Shown one piece after another: positions 8,687 through 17,032 of a stretch of 38,610 nucleotides of DNA. The notes under the pieces were generated by a model that saw only the letters and a list, made by a program, of their open reading frames with translations, had not been told where the DNA came from and did not search any database. The DNA is taken from contig JAGSHB010000038.1 of the NCBI GenBank assembly GCA_023954815.1, positions 1-38,610 of the forward strand, read 5' to 3'. Position 1 is the first letter of the stretch. Each line of letters starts with the position of its first letter. Made by a program: the position numbers and the translations under genes. This DNA is from Myxococcales bacterium. Its GTDB lineage: Bacteria > Myxococcota_A > UBA9042.

Positions 8687-9622
8687 ATGCTTTCAGCCAT
8701 CACCTGGGACATTGACCCCACCGCCATCGATCTCGGCTTCTGGCAGATCCGTTGGTACGGCATCTGCTTTGCGGCAACCATCTACACCGGCTTTGCGATC
8801 TGGCGCAGCAACGCGCTGAAATACGGCAAAGATCCCGAATTTGCCGAACGATTTCTGTGGTACGGCGTGCTCGGCATCGTCCTGGGTGCGCGCTTGGGCC
8901 ACTGCCTATTTTACGAACCCGAGCGCTACCTCGCCGACCCGATCTCCATCCTCTACTTCTGGAAAGGCGGCTTGGCGTCCCACGGCGCGACCCTGGGCCT
9001 GTTCTTTGTGGTCTGGTTATTTAGCCGAGCGACGACGACCCCCTATCTCCGCATCGCTGATTTCATGGCCTCCGCCATCGCGTTCTCTGTAGGTGGGGTC
9101 CGTCTGGGCAACTTCTTCAACTCGGAAGTCGTCGGCCGCGCTTGGGACGGCCCGTGGGCGGTCATCTTCAGCCGCTACGATCGGATGATGGGCATCAACC
9201 CGCCGATTGGCCGCCACCCCACAGCGCTGTACGAGGTCGCCATGGGCCTCATCACCTACTTCGTGTTGAAGGCGGTGGAGAAGAAAGACCTCCGCAACGC
9301 GGGCTCTGGCCTGCAGTTGGGTGTCTTCCTGGTGATGTACTTCTCGTTCCGCTTCCTGGTGGAGTTCTTCAAGGAATATCAGGTCGACAAGTTCATCTCG
9401 AAGGCCGAGGAGATCCGCCAAGGCGCCGAGGGATTCCAGCTGACCATGGGCCAGTACCTGTCCATCCTCCCCGTCTTGGCGGGCTTGGTGTTCATCTGGC
9501 GGGCCATGAGTCAGCCCAAGGACGCCCACGCCGGTCCGTCGCCGTGGAAGCCGCAGCCGATCGCCGCTCAGGTGGTCCCGACGACGACCAAGAGCAAGCG
9601 CAAGGGCAAGCGCAAGAAGTAG
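8687..9622 (+). CDS. lgt: Prolipoprotein diacylglyceryl transferase
   Basis: This inner-membrane enzyme transfers diacylglyceryl from phosphatidylglycerol to the lipobox cysteine of prolipoproteins. The 311-residue product has the family pattern: IRWYGICF in the first helix, GGLASHG with His99 (E. coli His103), GGVRLGNFFNSEVVGR with Arg139 and Asn142, RHPTALYE, and FRFLVEFFKE with Arg222 (E. coli Arg239). About seven hydrophobic helices are present. The C-terminus carries an extra basic tail (KSKRKGKRKK). Several predicted lipoproteins in this window would be its substrates. GGAG lies rather far from the ATG, so initiation may be weak. Confidence 0.96.
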   Translation: MLSAITWDIDPTAIDLGFWQIRWYGICFAATIYTGFAIWRSNALKYGKDPEFAERFLWYGVLGIVLGARLGHCLFYEPERYLADPISILYFWKGGLASHGATLGLFFVVWLFSRATTTPYLRIADFMASAIAFSVGGVRLGNFFNSEVVGRAWDGPWAVIFSRYDRMMGINPPIGRHPTALYEVAMGLITYFVLKAVEKKDLRNAGSGLQLGVFLVMYFSFRFLVEFFKEYQVDKFISKAEEIRQGAEGFQLTMGQYLSILPVLAGLVFIWRAMSQPKDAHAGPSPWKPQPIAAQVVPTTTKSKRKGKRKK

Positions 9623-9695
9623 CGCGGCTGGCGCTATCCACCCGACAAATCAGGCCGAGAGCGCCGTTTGAGCTAGCTGTTGATGAGCCGCGGAC

Positions 9696-11063
9696 CTACT
9701 TGGCGCCGCCTCTGAAGAACACCCGCGCGGCGGCGATGATCCACGCCATATCCTGAGCGCCCATGGTCTCGCCGGTGGAGTGCATGCCCCACATCGGCGC
9801 GCCGATATCGACAGTGCGCGCGGAGAGTTGCGCGGCGGTCAGCGGGCCGATGGTCGTGCCACAGCCCATATCCTGCCGACCGACAAAGGCCTGAACCGGC
9901 ACATTGGCGGCTTCACAAATCGCCCGGAAAAACGCAGCCGTCTCCCCCACGGTGGCGTAGCGGTCGTTGGTGTTGGCCTTGATGACGACACCCTGGTTGA
10001 TCAACGGCGCGTGCTGGCTGTCGTGCTTGTCCGTGTGATTGGGGTGCAGCGCGTGGGCCATGTCTCCCGAGACCACAAAGCTCCGCAGCAGGCTCTGTTC
10101 GAGGTCCCCCGCGGTCGTCTCAGGATGGTTGCGGGCGATGCGCAGCAGCACGTCTCTCAAGAAGCTCGACTGCGCCCCCGACGAGGTCGTTGAGCCGGTC
10201 TCTTCCGCGTCAAAGAAGGCGGCGACGCTGGTACGACTCGGCGCTGGATCGTCGGTCGTCGCTTCGATGAGCCCCGTCAACCCAGCGAAGACCATGGCGA
10301 GGTCGTCGTGACGCGGCCCCACGATGAGCGAGCCATCCACGCCCACCCGCTGCGGCCGTTGATGGACGACCAAGTGCAGATCGAACCCGTCGATTTGATC
10401 GAGCGGCATGCCCAGACGCAGCGACAGCGCCTTCATGGCCTCGTCCGGATCATCCCCACAGGCAAACACAGCGTTGAGCATGGTCTGGGCGTTGATCTCG
10501 CCTTCGTCGTTCTTCTTTCTGTCGAGGTGAATCGCCAGATCTGGAATCACCGCCAGCGGCTCATCGAGCCGAACGAGCGTGCGCGAGATCACCGGCTGGC
10601 CGTCGATGGGGTTGAAGATCGGATGGCCCGATGCGTCCCGCGCCACCTGAAACACACTGCCCGCGAGCGAGAGCGGCCGGTCGAGCCAACTGCGCCGAAT
10701 GAGCCCGCCATGCAGCTGCGTGGTCAACTGAACCGTGCCCGCCTCGGTCGTCAGCGGATTGAGTCGCAGCCTTAAATCCGGGCTGTCAGTGTGAGCGCCC
10801 CACAGCGCAAAGCCTGTTTTTACGGGCGATCTCGAGCCCACAACGAAGGCGATGAGCGTCTTGCCGTCGGGGTGAACGACGTAGCACTTGTCGCCCTGAG
10901 CGACGTTGAGCGTCTCAAGCACCGAGATCTGCGAAAAGCCCGCTGACTTGAGCCGGTTTTCGCATTCGACCACGGCATGAAACGGCGTCACAGCGTCGCC
11001 GAGAAAGCGGATGTAGTGATCGGCTGGGTCTCTGGGCTCATCTGGAATCTGCAGGGTGTTCAT
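9696..11063 (-). CDS. apeB: M18 family metallo-aminopeptidase
   Basis: A 455-residue cytosolic M18 (aspartyl aminopeptidase-type) peptidase. The co-catalytic metal site is complete by motif: His91 in GAHTDSP, the Asp pair in GPRHDDLAM (about 253-254), DAEETGSTTSSGA with Glu287/288, SGDMAHALHPN (Asp334) and MHSTGE (His428). The length fits bacterial M18 enzymes (about 430-460). It would remove N-terminal, often acidic, residues from peptides. The ATG at 11063 has GGAG seven bases upstream, preferred over an in-frame ATG at 11117. The gene is convergent with lgt and divergent from yaaA. Confidence 0.94.
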   Translation of the reverse strand: MNTLQIPDEPRDPADHYIRFLGDAVTPFHAVVECENRLKSAGFSQISVLETLNVAQGDKCYVVHPDGKTLIAFVVGSRSPVKTGFALWGAHTDSPDLRLRLNPLTTEAGTVQLTTQLHGGLIRRSWLDRPLSLAGSVFQVARDASGHPIFNPIDGQPVISRTLVRLDEPLAVIPDLAIHLDRKKNDEGEINAQTMLNAVFACGDDPDEAMKALSLRLGMPLDQIDGFDLHLVVHQRPQRVGVDGSLIVGPRHDDLAMVFAGLTGLIEATTDDPAPSRTSVAAFFDAEETGSTTSSGAQSSFLRDVLLRIARNHPETTAGDLEQSLLRSFVVSGDMAHALHPNHTDKHDSQHAPLINQGVVIKANTNDRYATVGETAAFFRAICEAANVPVQAFVGRQDMGCGTTIGPLTAAQLSARTVDIGAPMWGMHSTGETMGAQDMAWIIAAARVFFRGGAK

Positions 11064-11175
11064 CGTCGCTCCGACTAGGTGGGGACGCGAAGGGTGACCT
11101 ATGTCGCGCCCATACAAAAGGTTGGTTAGCAGCGTGCGGCGCCTGTGCTAAACCCAGCAGCCTGGAGGTTCATCG

Positions 11176-12003
11176 ATGCTCGCAGTGCTCTCGCCCGCAA
11201 AAAAACTCAATCTACAGCCCGCTCCCGCGGATATCCCGTGGACGCAACCCGCGTTATGGCGCGAGTCTGAGCGGATGATGACCAAGGCAAAAAACCTCAG
11301 TCGCACCAAGTTGCGCAAGCTGATGAACATCTCGGCGGACCTCGCTGAGCTCAACTGGCAGCGCCACAATCAGTTCGAAAAGCCGTTCACTCCGGCCAAC
11401 GCCAAACAAGCGGCGCTGTGCTTCAACGGCGATGTGTACTGGGGGCTCGATCCCAGCACGATTACGGCCGAGCAGTGGCAGTGGGCGCAGGGCAATCTGG
11501 CGATTTTGTCGGGAATGTTCGGTATTTTGCGGCCACTCGACTTGATCCAGGCGTACCGCTTGGAGATGGGGACCCTGATTCCGAGTCGCCGCGGCAAGAA
11601 CCTGTACGACTACTGGGGCGAGAGCGTCACCATGCAGATCAATGAGACGACCAAGGACCACGCCGACCGTACGCTAGTGAACATCGCCAGCGGCGAGTAC
11701 AGCCGTGTCATCCGCCCCAAGAAGCTCGCTGGTGGGATGATCACCATCGCATTCAAAGAGTTGCGCCCCGATGGGCCCAAGATGATCGGCGTGGTGGCCA
11801 AGCGCAGTCGCGGTAAATTCGCCCGTTGGATGGCGACCGAACAGGTGGAGACGCGGGAGCAACTCAAGGCGTTCTGTGTGGACGACTATGCGTTTGACCC
11901 AGGGCTATCCGATGATGCGGTGTGGACATTTTCCAGGGTCGATGTCGCTGGGCGTATGCAGGCCGAGTTTCAAGCGCGAAAGCTGCGAGATGCGTCCGCG
12001 TGA
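11176..12003 (+). CDS. yaaA: Peroxide stress protein YaaA (DUF328 family)
   Basis: This 275-residue protein aligns by eye with YaaA along its length: MLAVLSPAKKL at the start, FNGDVYWGLD near 85-93, ILSGMFGILRPLDLIQAYRLEMG, KNLYDYWGE near 142, and the C-terminal KRSRGKFARWM. In E. coli YaaA is OxyR-regulated and limits intracellular free iron during peroxide stress, binding DNA in vitro. Nothing visible here shows peroxide regulation. The ATG at 11176 has a strong CTGGAGG ten bases upstream. Confidence 0.94.
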   Translation: MLAVLSPAKKLNLQPAPADIPWTQPALWRESERMMTKAKNLSRTKLRKLMNISADLAELNWQRHNQFEKPFTPANAKQAALCFNGDVYWGLDPSTITAEQWQWAQGNLAILSGMFGILRPLDLIQAYRLEMGTLIPSRRGKNLYDYWGESVTMQINETTKDHADRTLVNIASGEYSRVIRPKKLAGGMITIAFKELRPDGPKMIGVVAKRSRGKFARWMATEQVETREQLKAFCVDDYAFDPGLSDDAVWTFSRVDVAGRMQAEFQARKLRDASA

Positions 12004-12066
12004 ACGACAGCGGGTTGGCTGACCTGCGAAGCGAGTTGTGTGCGGTCATCTTGAGAGGGACAACCA

Positions 12067-13794
12067 ATGGCGAAGTTTCTAAGTCTTGTAGTGGTGGCTG
12101 CCCTGGCACTTTCTTGTGGTGAATCGGACGGGCCTGAGGCGACCGGTGCGACCGACGTGGCCGTAGATAGCGCCGCGGACAGCGCCGTAGTCGACGCAGG
12201 TGCAGCCACAGGCCCGACCTGGCACGGCGAGATCAGCGCGGTGATCCAAAATCGTTGCGGATCGTGTCACCGCGAGGGCGGGATCGGGCCGTTTCGCCTC
12301 GATCGTCCGGAGGATTGGGAGGTCATGGGCCAGCCGTCACTGTCGGCGATGGAAGCGGGCACGATGCCGCCTTGGCCGGCCGATCCGACGTGCGGAAAAT
12401 TCTTGCATCGCGGCGACATGCCCAAGGCCGAAATCGCCCAGGTCAAGACGTGGCTCGACAACGAGCGGCCCATCGGAAAAGCCCAGGAATCCGGCAAAAA
12501 AGCGGCTAAACCTGTAGAGATCACGCCGACCCACAAGCTGCCGATGCCGGGACCCTTCACGCCGCCCAAGGGAACGCTGGACACCTACCGTTGCTTCCTA
12601 CTGCCGCTCGATACCAGCGTCGATCGCTTTCTGAAGGCCTCGCAGGTGGTACCGGGCTCCGACAAGCTGGTGCATCACGTGCTGGTCTACAGCCTGGAGG
12701 GCGACCACATCACCAAGGCGGAGGCCGCGGATAAGAAAGAGTCCGAGCTGGGCTACACCTGCTTCGGCGGCCCCCTGCCCAACACCGGCGGCGGTGGCCT
12801 GCTCGACTTTACCAGCGGCTTTCCCAACCAGCTGGCCGCTTGGGTGCCGGGCCTACAGCCGCGTGTCTTTCCAGACGATTACGCCATTCGCATCAAGAAG
12901 GGCAGTCGGGTGGTCATGCAGGTGCACTACAACGTCGCCGCCGGGGAAACCGAGCCCGACCAGACACGCCTCGATCTCGTGCTGACGGAGACGCCGCCCA
13001 AGCGCTTGGTGGTGACGCGGCCCTTGATTATTCGGAACCTCGACATCCAGCCGGGCGACAAGAGCGCGCCGCACGAGCAGACCTTTCGTTACTACGGCGA
13101 GGGTGAGGTGCGCGTTCACTCGTTGACCCCGCACATGCACCTACTCGGCAGCAGCTTTGAGTCCAAGATCCACCGGGCTGGGGGCGACTCCGAGTGCGCG
13201 GTGCGGGTTCCCAAGTGGGACTTCGGTTGGCAGCAGGGCTATGGCCGCCCGATCGACGATCCGATCGTGCTCAAGAGCGGTGACGGGCTGTCGCTGCGCT
13301 GCGTCTACGACAACTCGGCGGCCAACCAACCGCTCGTCGGTGGCAAGCAGCAAACCCCGAAGAAGGTCACGTGGGGAGACGGCAGCCTCGACGAGATGTG
13401 TCTGCTCTACCTCGACATGTCCATGCCGTACGAGCCGGGGCTCGCAGCTGGCGCGCCGCCGTGCCAGGGCATCGATACGTGCCAAAAGACCTGCGACAAG
13501 AGCAGCCCGACGTCCTGTGTGTACGGCTGCCAGAGCACCGAGCCCGTCTGCGGGACCTGCGTCATCGGCAAGCTCATCTCTTGCGCCGGAATCAACTGTG
13601 CCGCCCCCATGCTCAGCGCGCAGAACTGCCTGACCAACTGCCTCATCGGTTCGCTCATGCTCGAAGCCAACGCGCAGACCTGTTTGGAGACCCAGTGCAA
13701 GACCAAGTGGGAAAAGGTGCAGGCATGCCTCGACCCGAAGATTGCGAAGGGCGAGTGCAACAAGCAGCTGAAGGCCTGCGGCGTAGGGTTCTAG
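12067..13794 (+). CDS. Lipoprotein with cytochrome c motif and copper type II monooxygenase domain
   Basis: The 575-residue protein has a signal peptide ending at a lipobox-like ALSC (Cys17) and an Asp/Ala-rich linker. A haem c site, CGSCH, lies at 64-68. The body matches copper type II ascorbate-dependent monooxygenases (PHM/DBM family). It has HHV (His203, His204) and VHYN (His287) for one copper, and HMH (His356, His358) plus Met444 (LDEMC) for the other, so all six expected ligands are present. Residues about 468-575 are cysteine-rich and probably disulfide-bonded. It would act outside the cytoplasm, hydroxylating an unknown substrate. The attached cytochrome may deliver electrons in place of ascorbate (inference). 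GAGAGG precedes the ATG. The nhaC-type gene starts four bases after its stop. Confidence 0.82.
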   Translation: MAKFLSLVVVAALALSCGESDGPEATGATDVAVDSAADSAVVDAGAATGPTWHGEISAVIQNRCGSCHREGGIGPFRLDRPEDWEVMGQPSLSAMEAGTMPPWPADPTCGKFLHRGDMPKAEIAQVKTWLDNERPIGKAQESGKKAAKPVEITPTHKLPMPGPFTPPKGTLDTYRCFLLPLDTSVDRFLKASQVVPGSDKLVHHVLVYSLEGDHITKAEAADKKESELGYTCFGGPLPNTGGGGLLDFTSGFPNQLAAWVPGLQPRVFPDDYAIRIKKGSRVVMQVHYNVAAGETEPDQTRLDLVLTETPPKRLVVTRPLIIRNLDIQPGDKSAPHEQTFRYYGEGEVRVHSLTPHMHLLGSSFESKIHRAGGDSECAVRVPKWDFGWQQGYGRPIDDPIVLKSGDGLSLRCVYDNSAANQPLVGGKQQTPKKVTWGDGSLDEMCLLYLDMSMPYEPGLAAGAPPCQGIDTCQKTCDKSSPTSCVYGCQSTEPVCGTCVIGKLISCAGINCAAPMLSAQNCLTNCLIGSLMLEANAQTCLETQCKTKWEKVQACLDPKIAKGECNKQLKACGVGF

Positions 13795-13798
13795 GGCG

Positions 13799-15703
13799 AT
13801 GGTCAGCCAGCCCAAGCCAATTTCGCCGGCCCAAGTCGTCGCAGCCGCCCTGTTGGTCGCTGGTGTCTTGGCGCTCTTCCATGGCTTTGGGCCTGATCCA
13901 CAGGCTGCCGCCGATGCCGCGCTGGCCCGCAAGGTTGCCAAGAGCACCCACCGGGGGCTGGTCACGGATGGGGCGGGACTGTGCCCGCAGACGCGCGCCG
14001 CCGCCCTGGCGAAACGGGTAAAACCTACCGATAAAACTGGGGCCAAAGCGCCAAATCAGCTTCAATCTCAGCCGCAATCTTGGCGGTGTGTCGAGTTGGA
14101 CGGCCGCCTCCTGCTGCAGCTGACAGACCCCAAAAAGACCGATGAGAAGCTGCCGTCGGTCAAGATCCCTGGCGCCCAGTCCCTGGTGGGGCCGCTGGCT
14201 GCTGTTGCCCTGGTGCTCACCCTCCGCCATGCCGCACTTGGCCTGTTCTTGGCGGTCGTACTCGGCGCCGTTGCGAGTTTTGGCCCGTTGCAAGGCGTGA
14301 AGATCGCAGCAATTGATGTGTTCTGGCCGACGTTGACTGACGGAGACAACCTCCTGATCTTGGCATTCACCGGCACGATGCTCGGCATGGTCCACGTAGC
14401 GATGGCCACCGGGGGATTTGGTGACCTCGCCTGGCGCATTGCCAAGAGAGCGGGCGGCGATCCAGCTGGGGCCCGGCGCCGTACCAGGTTGGCGGCCTGG
14501 CTGCTGGGCTTGGCCATCTTCTTCGATGACTACGCCAACTCGCTCGTCGTCGGCAGCAGCGTGCGCCCGCTGGCCGACAAGACCGGCGTCAGCCGCGCTA
14601 AGCTCGCCTACCTGGTGGACGCGACCTCAGCCGCCGTTGCTGGCATCGCCATCGTGTCGACCTGGGTCGGATTCGAGGTGGGCCTGCTCGACGACCAGAT
14701 CGCCCGTTTTTCCGGTATCGCAGACGCAGGGTACGGCGTCTTTCTCGCCGCGATTCCCTTTCGATTTTACTGCATCCTCACCGTGTTTTTCGCCGGGGTC
14801 ATCGCCTGGACAGGTCGGGATTACGGCCCGATGAAGGCCGAACAAGCCCGCGCACAAGCGACCACAGAAGAGCTCACTGCGCCGACCGGCCGCGCCCACT
14901 GGCTCGACGCGATGGGCCCTGTTCTCGTGGTGCTGTTGACGGTGATCGGATTGGATCTCTGGTATGGCCGCGCCAACCCGGGCGACCTGCTGACGCGCTT
15001 CATCGCTGGCGCCGACGCCGCCGGGCTCAAGGTGCTGGCCATCGCTGGTGTCGCTGGCTCAGTCGCCGCCATGGGTGGCGCCATCGTTCGTGGCCTGCTC
15101 ACCCCGACCGCAGCGCTGGGCGCATGGCTCGCGGGCATCCGCGCCATGGCTCCCGTGCTCGCCATCTTGGTCTGCGCCATGGCCATGCGGGTCGTTTGTG
15201 ATCAAGCGGGCACGCCGAGCTATCTCGCGGCGCTGCTCGGCGGCGTGACCGGCCCGTGGGTGCCCCTGCTGAGCTTCTTTGTGGCTGCGCTGGTCGCGTT
15301 CATGACCGGGTCGAGCTGGGCGACCATGGGCATTCTGCTGCCGATCGTCGTGCCACTAGCCGCTACCGATCCCGGCCCTGCCGCCGTGTGGCTGCTTGCA
15401 TCGACCGCTGCCGTGCTGGACGGCGCTATCTTTGGCGACCACTGCTCGCCCATCTCCGACACGACGGTCATGAGTTCAGCGGCGTCCGGCTGCCCCCACG
15501 ACGTGCACGTGTGGACCCAGCTGCCCTACGCACTGACCGTCATGGCCGCCGCTGCAATCTTTGGCTATGTAGGCACCGCGCACGCCGGACTGTCGGCGTG
15601 GGCCGCCCTCGGCCTCGCCGCTGTGACGCTGGTGATCTTCGTGACAATGGTCGGGCGCCACGCACAGCCGACAGCGCAGCACGAGTCAGCAAAGGCCGAG
15701 TGA
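13799..15703 (+). CDS. NhaC-family Na+/H+ antiporter-like membrane protein
   Basis: A 634-residue polytopic protein with about 12-13 hydrophobic helices. It has the NhaC/IT-superfamily hallmarks LLGLAIFFDDYANSLVVGSSVRPLADK (about 236-262), DATSAAVAGIAIVSTWVGFE, TGSSWATMGILLPIVVPLA and GAIFGDHCSPISDTTVMSSAASGCPHD. The Asp/Asn-rich and SDTT motifs line the ion path in this family. An N-terminal stretch of about 120 residues, one helix followed by a hydrophilic segment, precedes the core and is unusual. It would exchange sodium, or another cation or organic anion, for protons at the inner membrane. The ATG lies four bases after the upstream stop, so translation is probably coupled to the monooxygenase gene. 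Confidence 0.85.
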   Translation: MVSQPKPISPAQVVAAALLVAGVLALFHGFGPDPQAAADAALARKVAKSTHRGLVTDGAGLCPQTRAAALAKRVKPTDKTGAKAPNQLQSQPQSWRCVELDGRLLLQLTDPKKTDEKLPSVKIPGAQSLVGPLAAVALVLTLRHAALGLFLAVVLGAVASFGPLQGVKIAAIDVFWPTLTDGDNLLILAFTGTMLGMVHVAMATGGFGDLAWRIAKRAGGDPAGARRRTRLAAWLLGLAIFFDDYANSLVVGSSVRPLADKTGVSRAKLAYLVDATSAAVAGIAIVSTWVGFEVGLLDDQIARFSGIADAGYGVFLAAIPFRFYCILTVFFAGVIAWTGRDYGPMKAEQARAQATTEELTAPTGRAHWLDAMGPVLVVLLTVIGLDLWYGRANPGDLLTRFIAGADAAGLKVLAIAGVAGSVAAMGGAIVRGLLTPTAALGAWLAGIRAMAPVLAILVCAMAMRVVCDQAGTPSYLAALLGGVTGPWVPLLSFFVAALVAFMTGSSWATMGILLPIVVPLAATDPGPAAVWLLASTAAVLDGAIFGDHCSPISDTTVMSSAASGCPHDVHVWTQLPYALTVMAAAAIFGYVGTAHAGLSAWAALGLAAVTLVIFVTMVGRHAQPTAQHESAKAE

Positions 15704-15722
15704 GCCCAGACTGAGTCAGCCC

Positions 15723-15800
15723 AGACGGTAGATAGCAAAGACGGTAGATAGCAAAGACGGCAGACAGCAAAGATGGCAGATAGCAAAGACGGCAGATAGC
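15723..15800. repeat. 16-bp tandem repeat, five copies
   Basis: The unit agacggtagatagcaa recurs about five times head to tail with few substitutions (ggt/ggc, gat/gac). It lies between the antiporter stop and the convergent START-domain gene. Copies abut without spacers, so this is a simple minisatellite and not a CRISPR array. A partial duplication of cccagactgagtcag just before it suggests local slippage. Confidence 0.9.
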
Positions 15801-15875
15801 TAGCAACCCTGGGCGAATTCGCCCAAGGACCGTCACTGCAGCCCAGAAAATCAGGCTTTCTGTACGATGAGGAAG

Positions 15876-16616
15876 CTATCCCTTCGATGCGCTCGGCTTG
15901 GGAGCGGCACGGGTCGCCTTCGACTTGGGCTGAAACCGGGCCGGGATGCGCCCGCCAAAGGCTGGATCGTAGCGTTTGTGAAAGGCTTGGTATTGGCCCC
16001 GGGTCTTCTTCACCTGCGCACGAAGGAGCCGCAGCGTATTGAGGGGGATCTTCTTTGATGCCGAGCGCACGAGCCACGTCGGCAGCCACCCGCCCGGATC
16101 GCTGTAGACCTGGTAGACCACACGAATACGCTTGGGCCCCAGCACGGTGAACTTAAATGACCCGTACATCTGCTTGACCCGCACGATGCCGGATTTTGGC
16201 CCGACGACCCCGGATACGAGCCGAAATCGACTGGTCGCCTTCTGGGCCTTGCCGCTGAGTCTGGTGTTGGCGCGAAAGACCAAGTCGCGGTCGCTGGCCG
16301 GCCAAGGGGCATGGATGCGGTGGTAGAGCAGGCGGTCGAATTCATCGTACCGTTTGAGTACGCGCATCACCGTGCAGCTCGCCTGCCACTGACAGTGTCG
16401 CGGGGTGTCGTCCAAGATGGCGAGCATCTCGAACATCGTAGCGTGAAAGACAGCGACGCCGCGGAACTCTGGAAAGGCCTGGCCGGGGATGTCCCGCGCG
16501 CTGACCGTCACGCCGTCCTCGCTGGCGATATGCCGCCACTTGCCACGATCGGCGGCCTCAGAGGCGGTGGTGTACAGGAGCACAGCGACGAGCGCCAAAG
16601 CTGGAAACAAACGCAT
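15876..16616 (-). CDS. Exported START/SRPBCC-domain lipid-binding-like protein
   Basis: A 246-residue protein with a signal peptide (hydrophobic residues 4-20, likely cleavage after SEAA near 22). The START/SRPBCC-like domain spans about 28-210. It opens with WRHIASEDGVTVSARDIPG and PEFRGVAVFHATMFEMLAIL, then CQWQASCTVMRVLKRYDEFDRLLYHRIHAPWPASDRDLVF, and ends with GGWLPTWLVRSASKKIPLNTLRLLRAQ. This pattern is typical of bacterial periplasmic START proteins, whose ligand is usually a lipid. The tail is Lys/Ala/Pro-rich. GAGGA precedes the ATG at 16616. The ligand is not predictable here. Confidence 0.83.
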   Translation of the reverse strand: MRLFPALALVAVLLYTTASEAADRGKWRHIASEDGVTVSARDIPGQAFPEFRGVAVFHATMFEMLAILDDTPRHCQWQASCTVMRVLKRYDEFDRLLYHRIHAPWPASDRDLVFRANTRLSGKAQKATSRFRLVSGVVGPKSGIVRVKQMYGSFKFTVLGPKRIRVVYQVYSDPGGWLPTWLVRSASKKIPLNTLRLLRAQVKKTRGQYQAFHKRYDPAFGGRIPARFQPKSKATRAAPKPSASKG

Positions 16617-17032
16617 GCGTCCTCGAAATGACCGGTGTGCGACGATGCTCGCGGCGGATGGATGGGGGTCGGGAACCTAGCAGCGCCGCCCGATGGCGAC
16701 CAGACAAATTGCTGGTGGCGCGATGCAACCATTACAAATCCGTCGATTTTTCCCAACCCGAGCCAAGCCTACCGCCTCGAAACGAGCGATCGCCGAGGCA
16801 CGCGGAACGCCATCTGTGACCCAAAATGAGGGCCTGCGAGACAGTTCATCGATCTGGGCCAGCAGAACTGCGCGCCGAGGCCCTTGGGCAGCTGTTCGGG
16901 CAAGCCTCCGACGTCATCCGATCTGTCGGGGGCAAACCCATGCGTTTCCGGCGTCGTTGCACTAGGGTTGGGAGCCTTGTGCTGCTATGGTGGCCAACCT
17001 CCAAAGACTCGCCGCTTTCCCGACCGGATGCC
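16617..17032. other. Divergent intergenic region, no gene seen
   Basis: About 416 bases separate the START-domain gene (-) from the GT-C gene (+). Reading frames through it look non-coding. The upstream extension of the GT-C frame to 16826 has no ribosome binding site and an atypical composition. Two possible -10-like hexamers are present: TAGGTT on the minus strand (16674-16679) and TAGGGT on the plus strand (16973-16978), each 50-60 bases before a start codon. No hairpin or RNA gene is evident. Confidence 0.5.

Noticed and set aside
12067-13794. Plain cytochrome c or surface-adhesin interpretation of the Cys-rich protein
   Set aside because: All six copper-ligand positions of type II monooxygenases are present in order, which explains the central domain better.
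15723-15800. CRISPR-like repeats
   Set aside because: The 16-bp units are directly adjacent with no spacers, and no cas genes are near.
16826-17032. N-terminal extension of the GT-C protein
   Set aside because: No ribosome binding site precedes 16826 and the extension lacks the character of the downstream protein; 17033 is the better start, though weakly supported.
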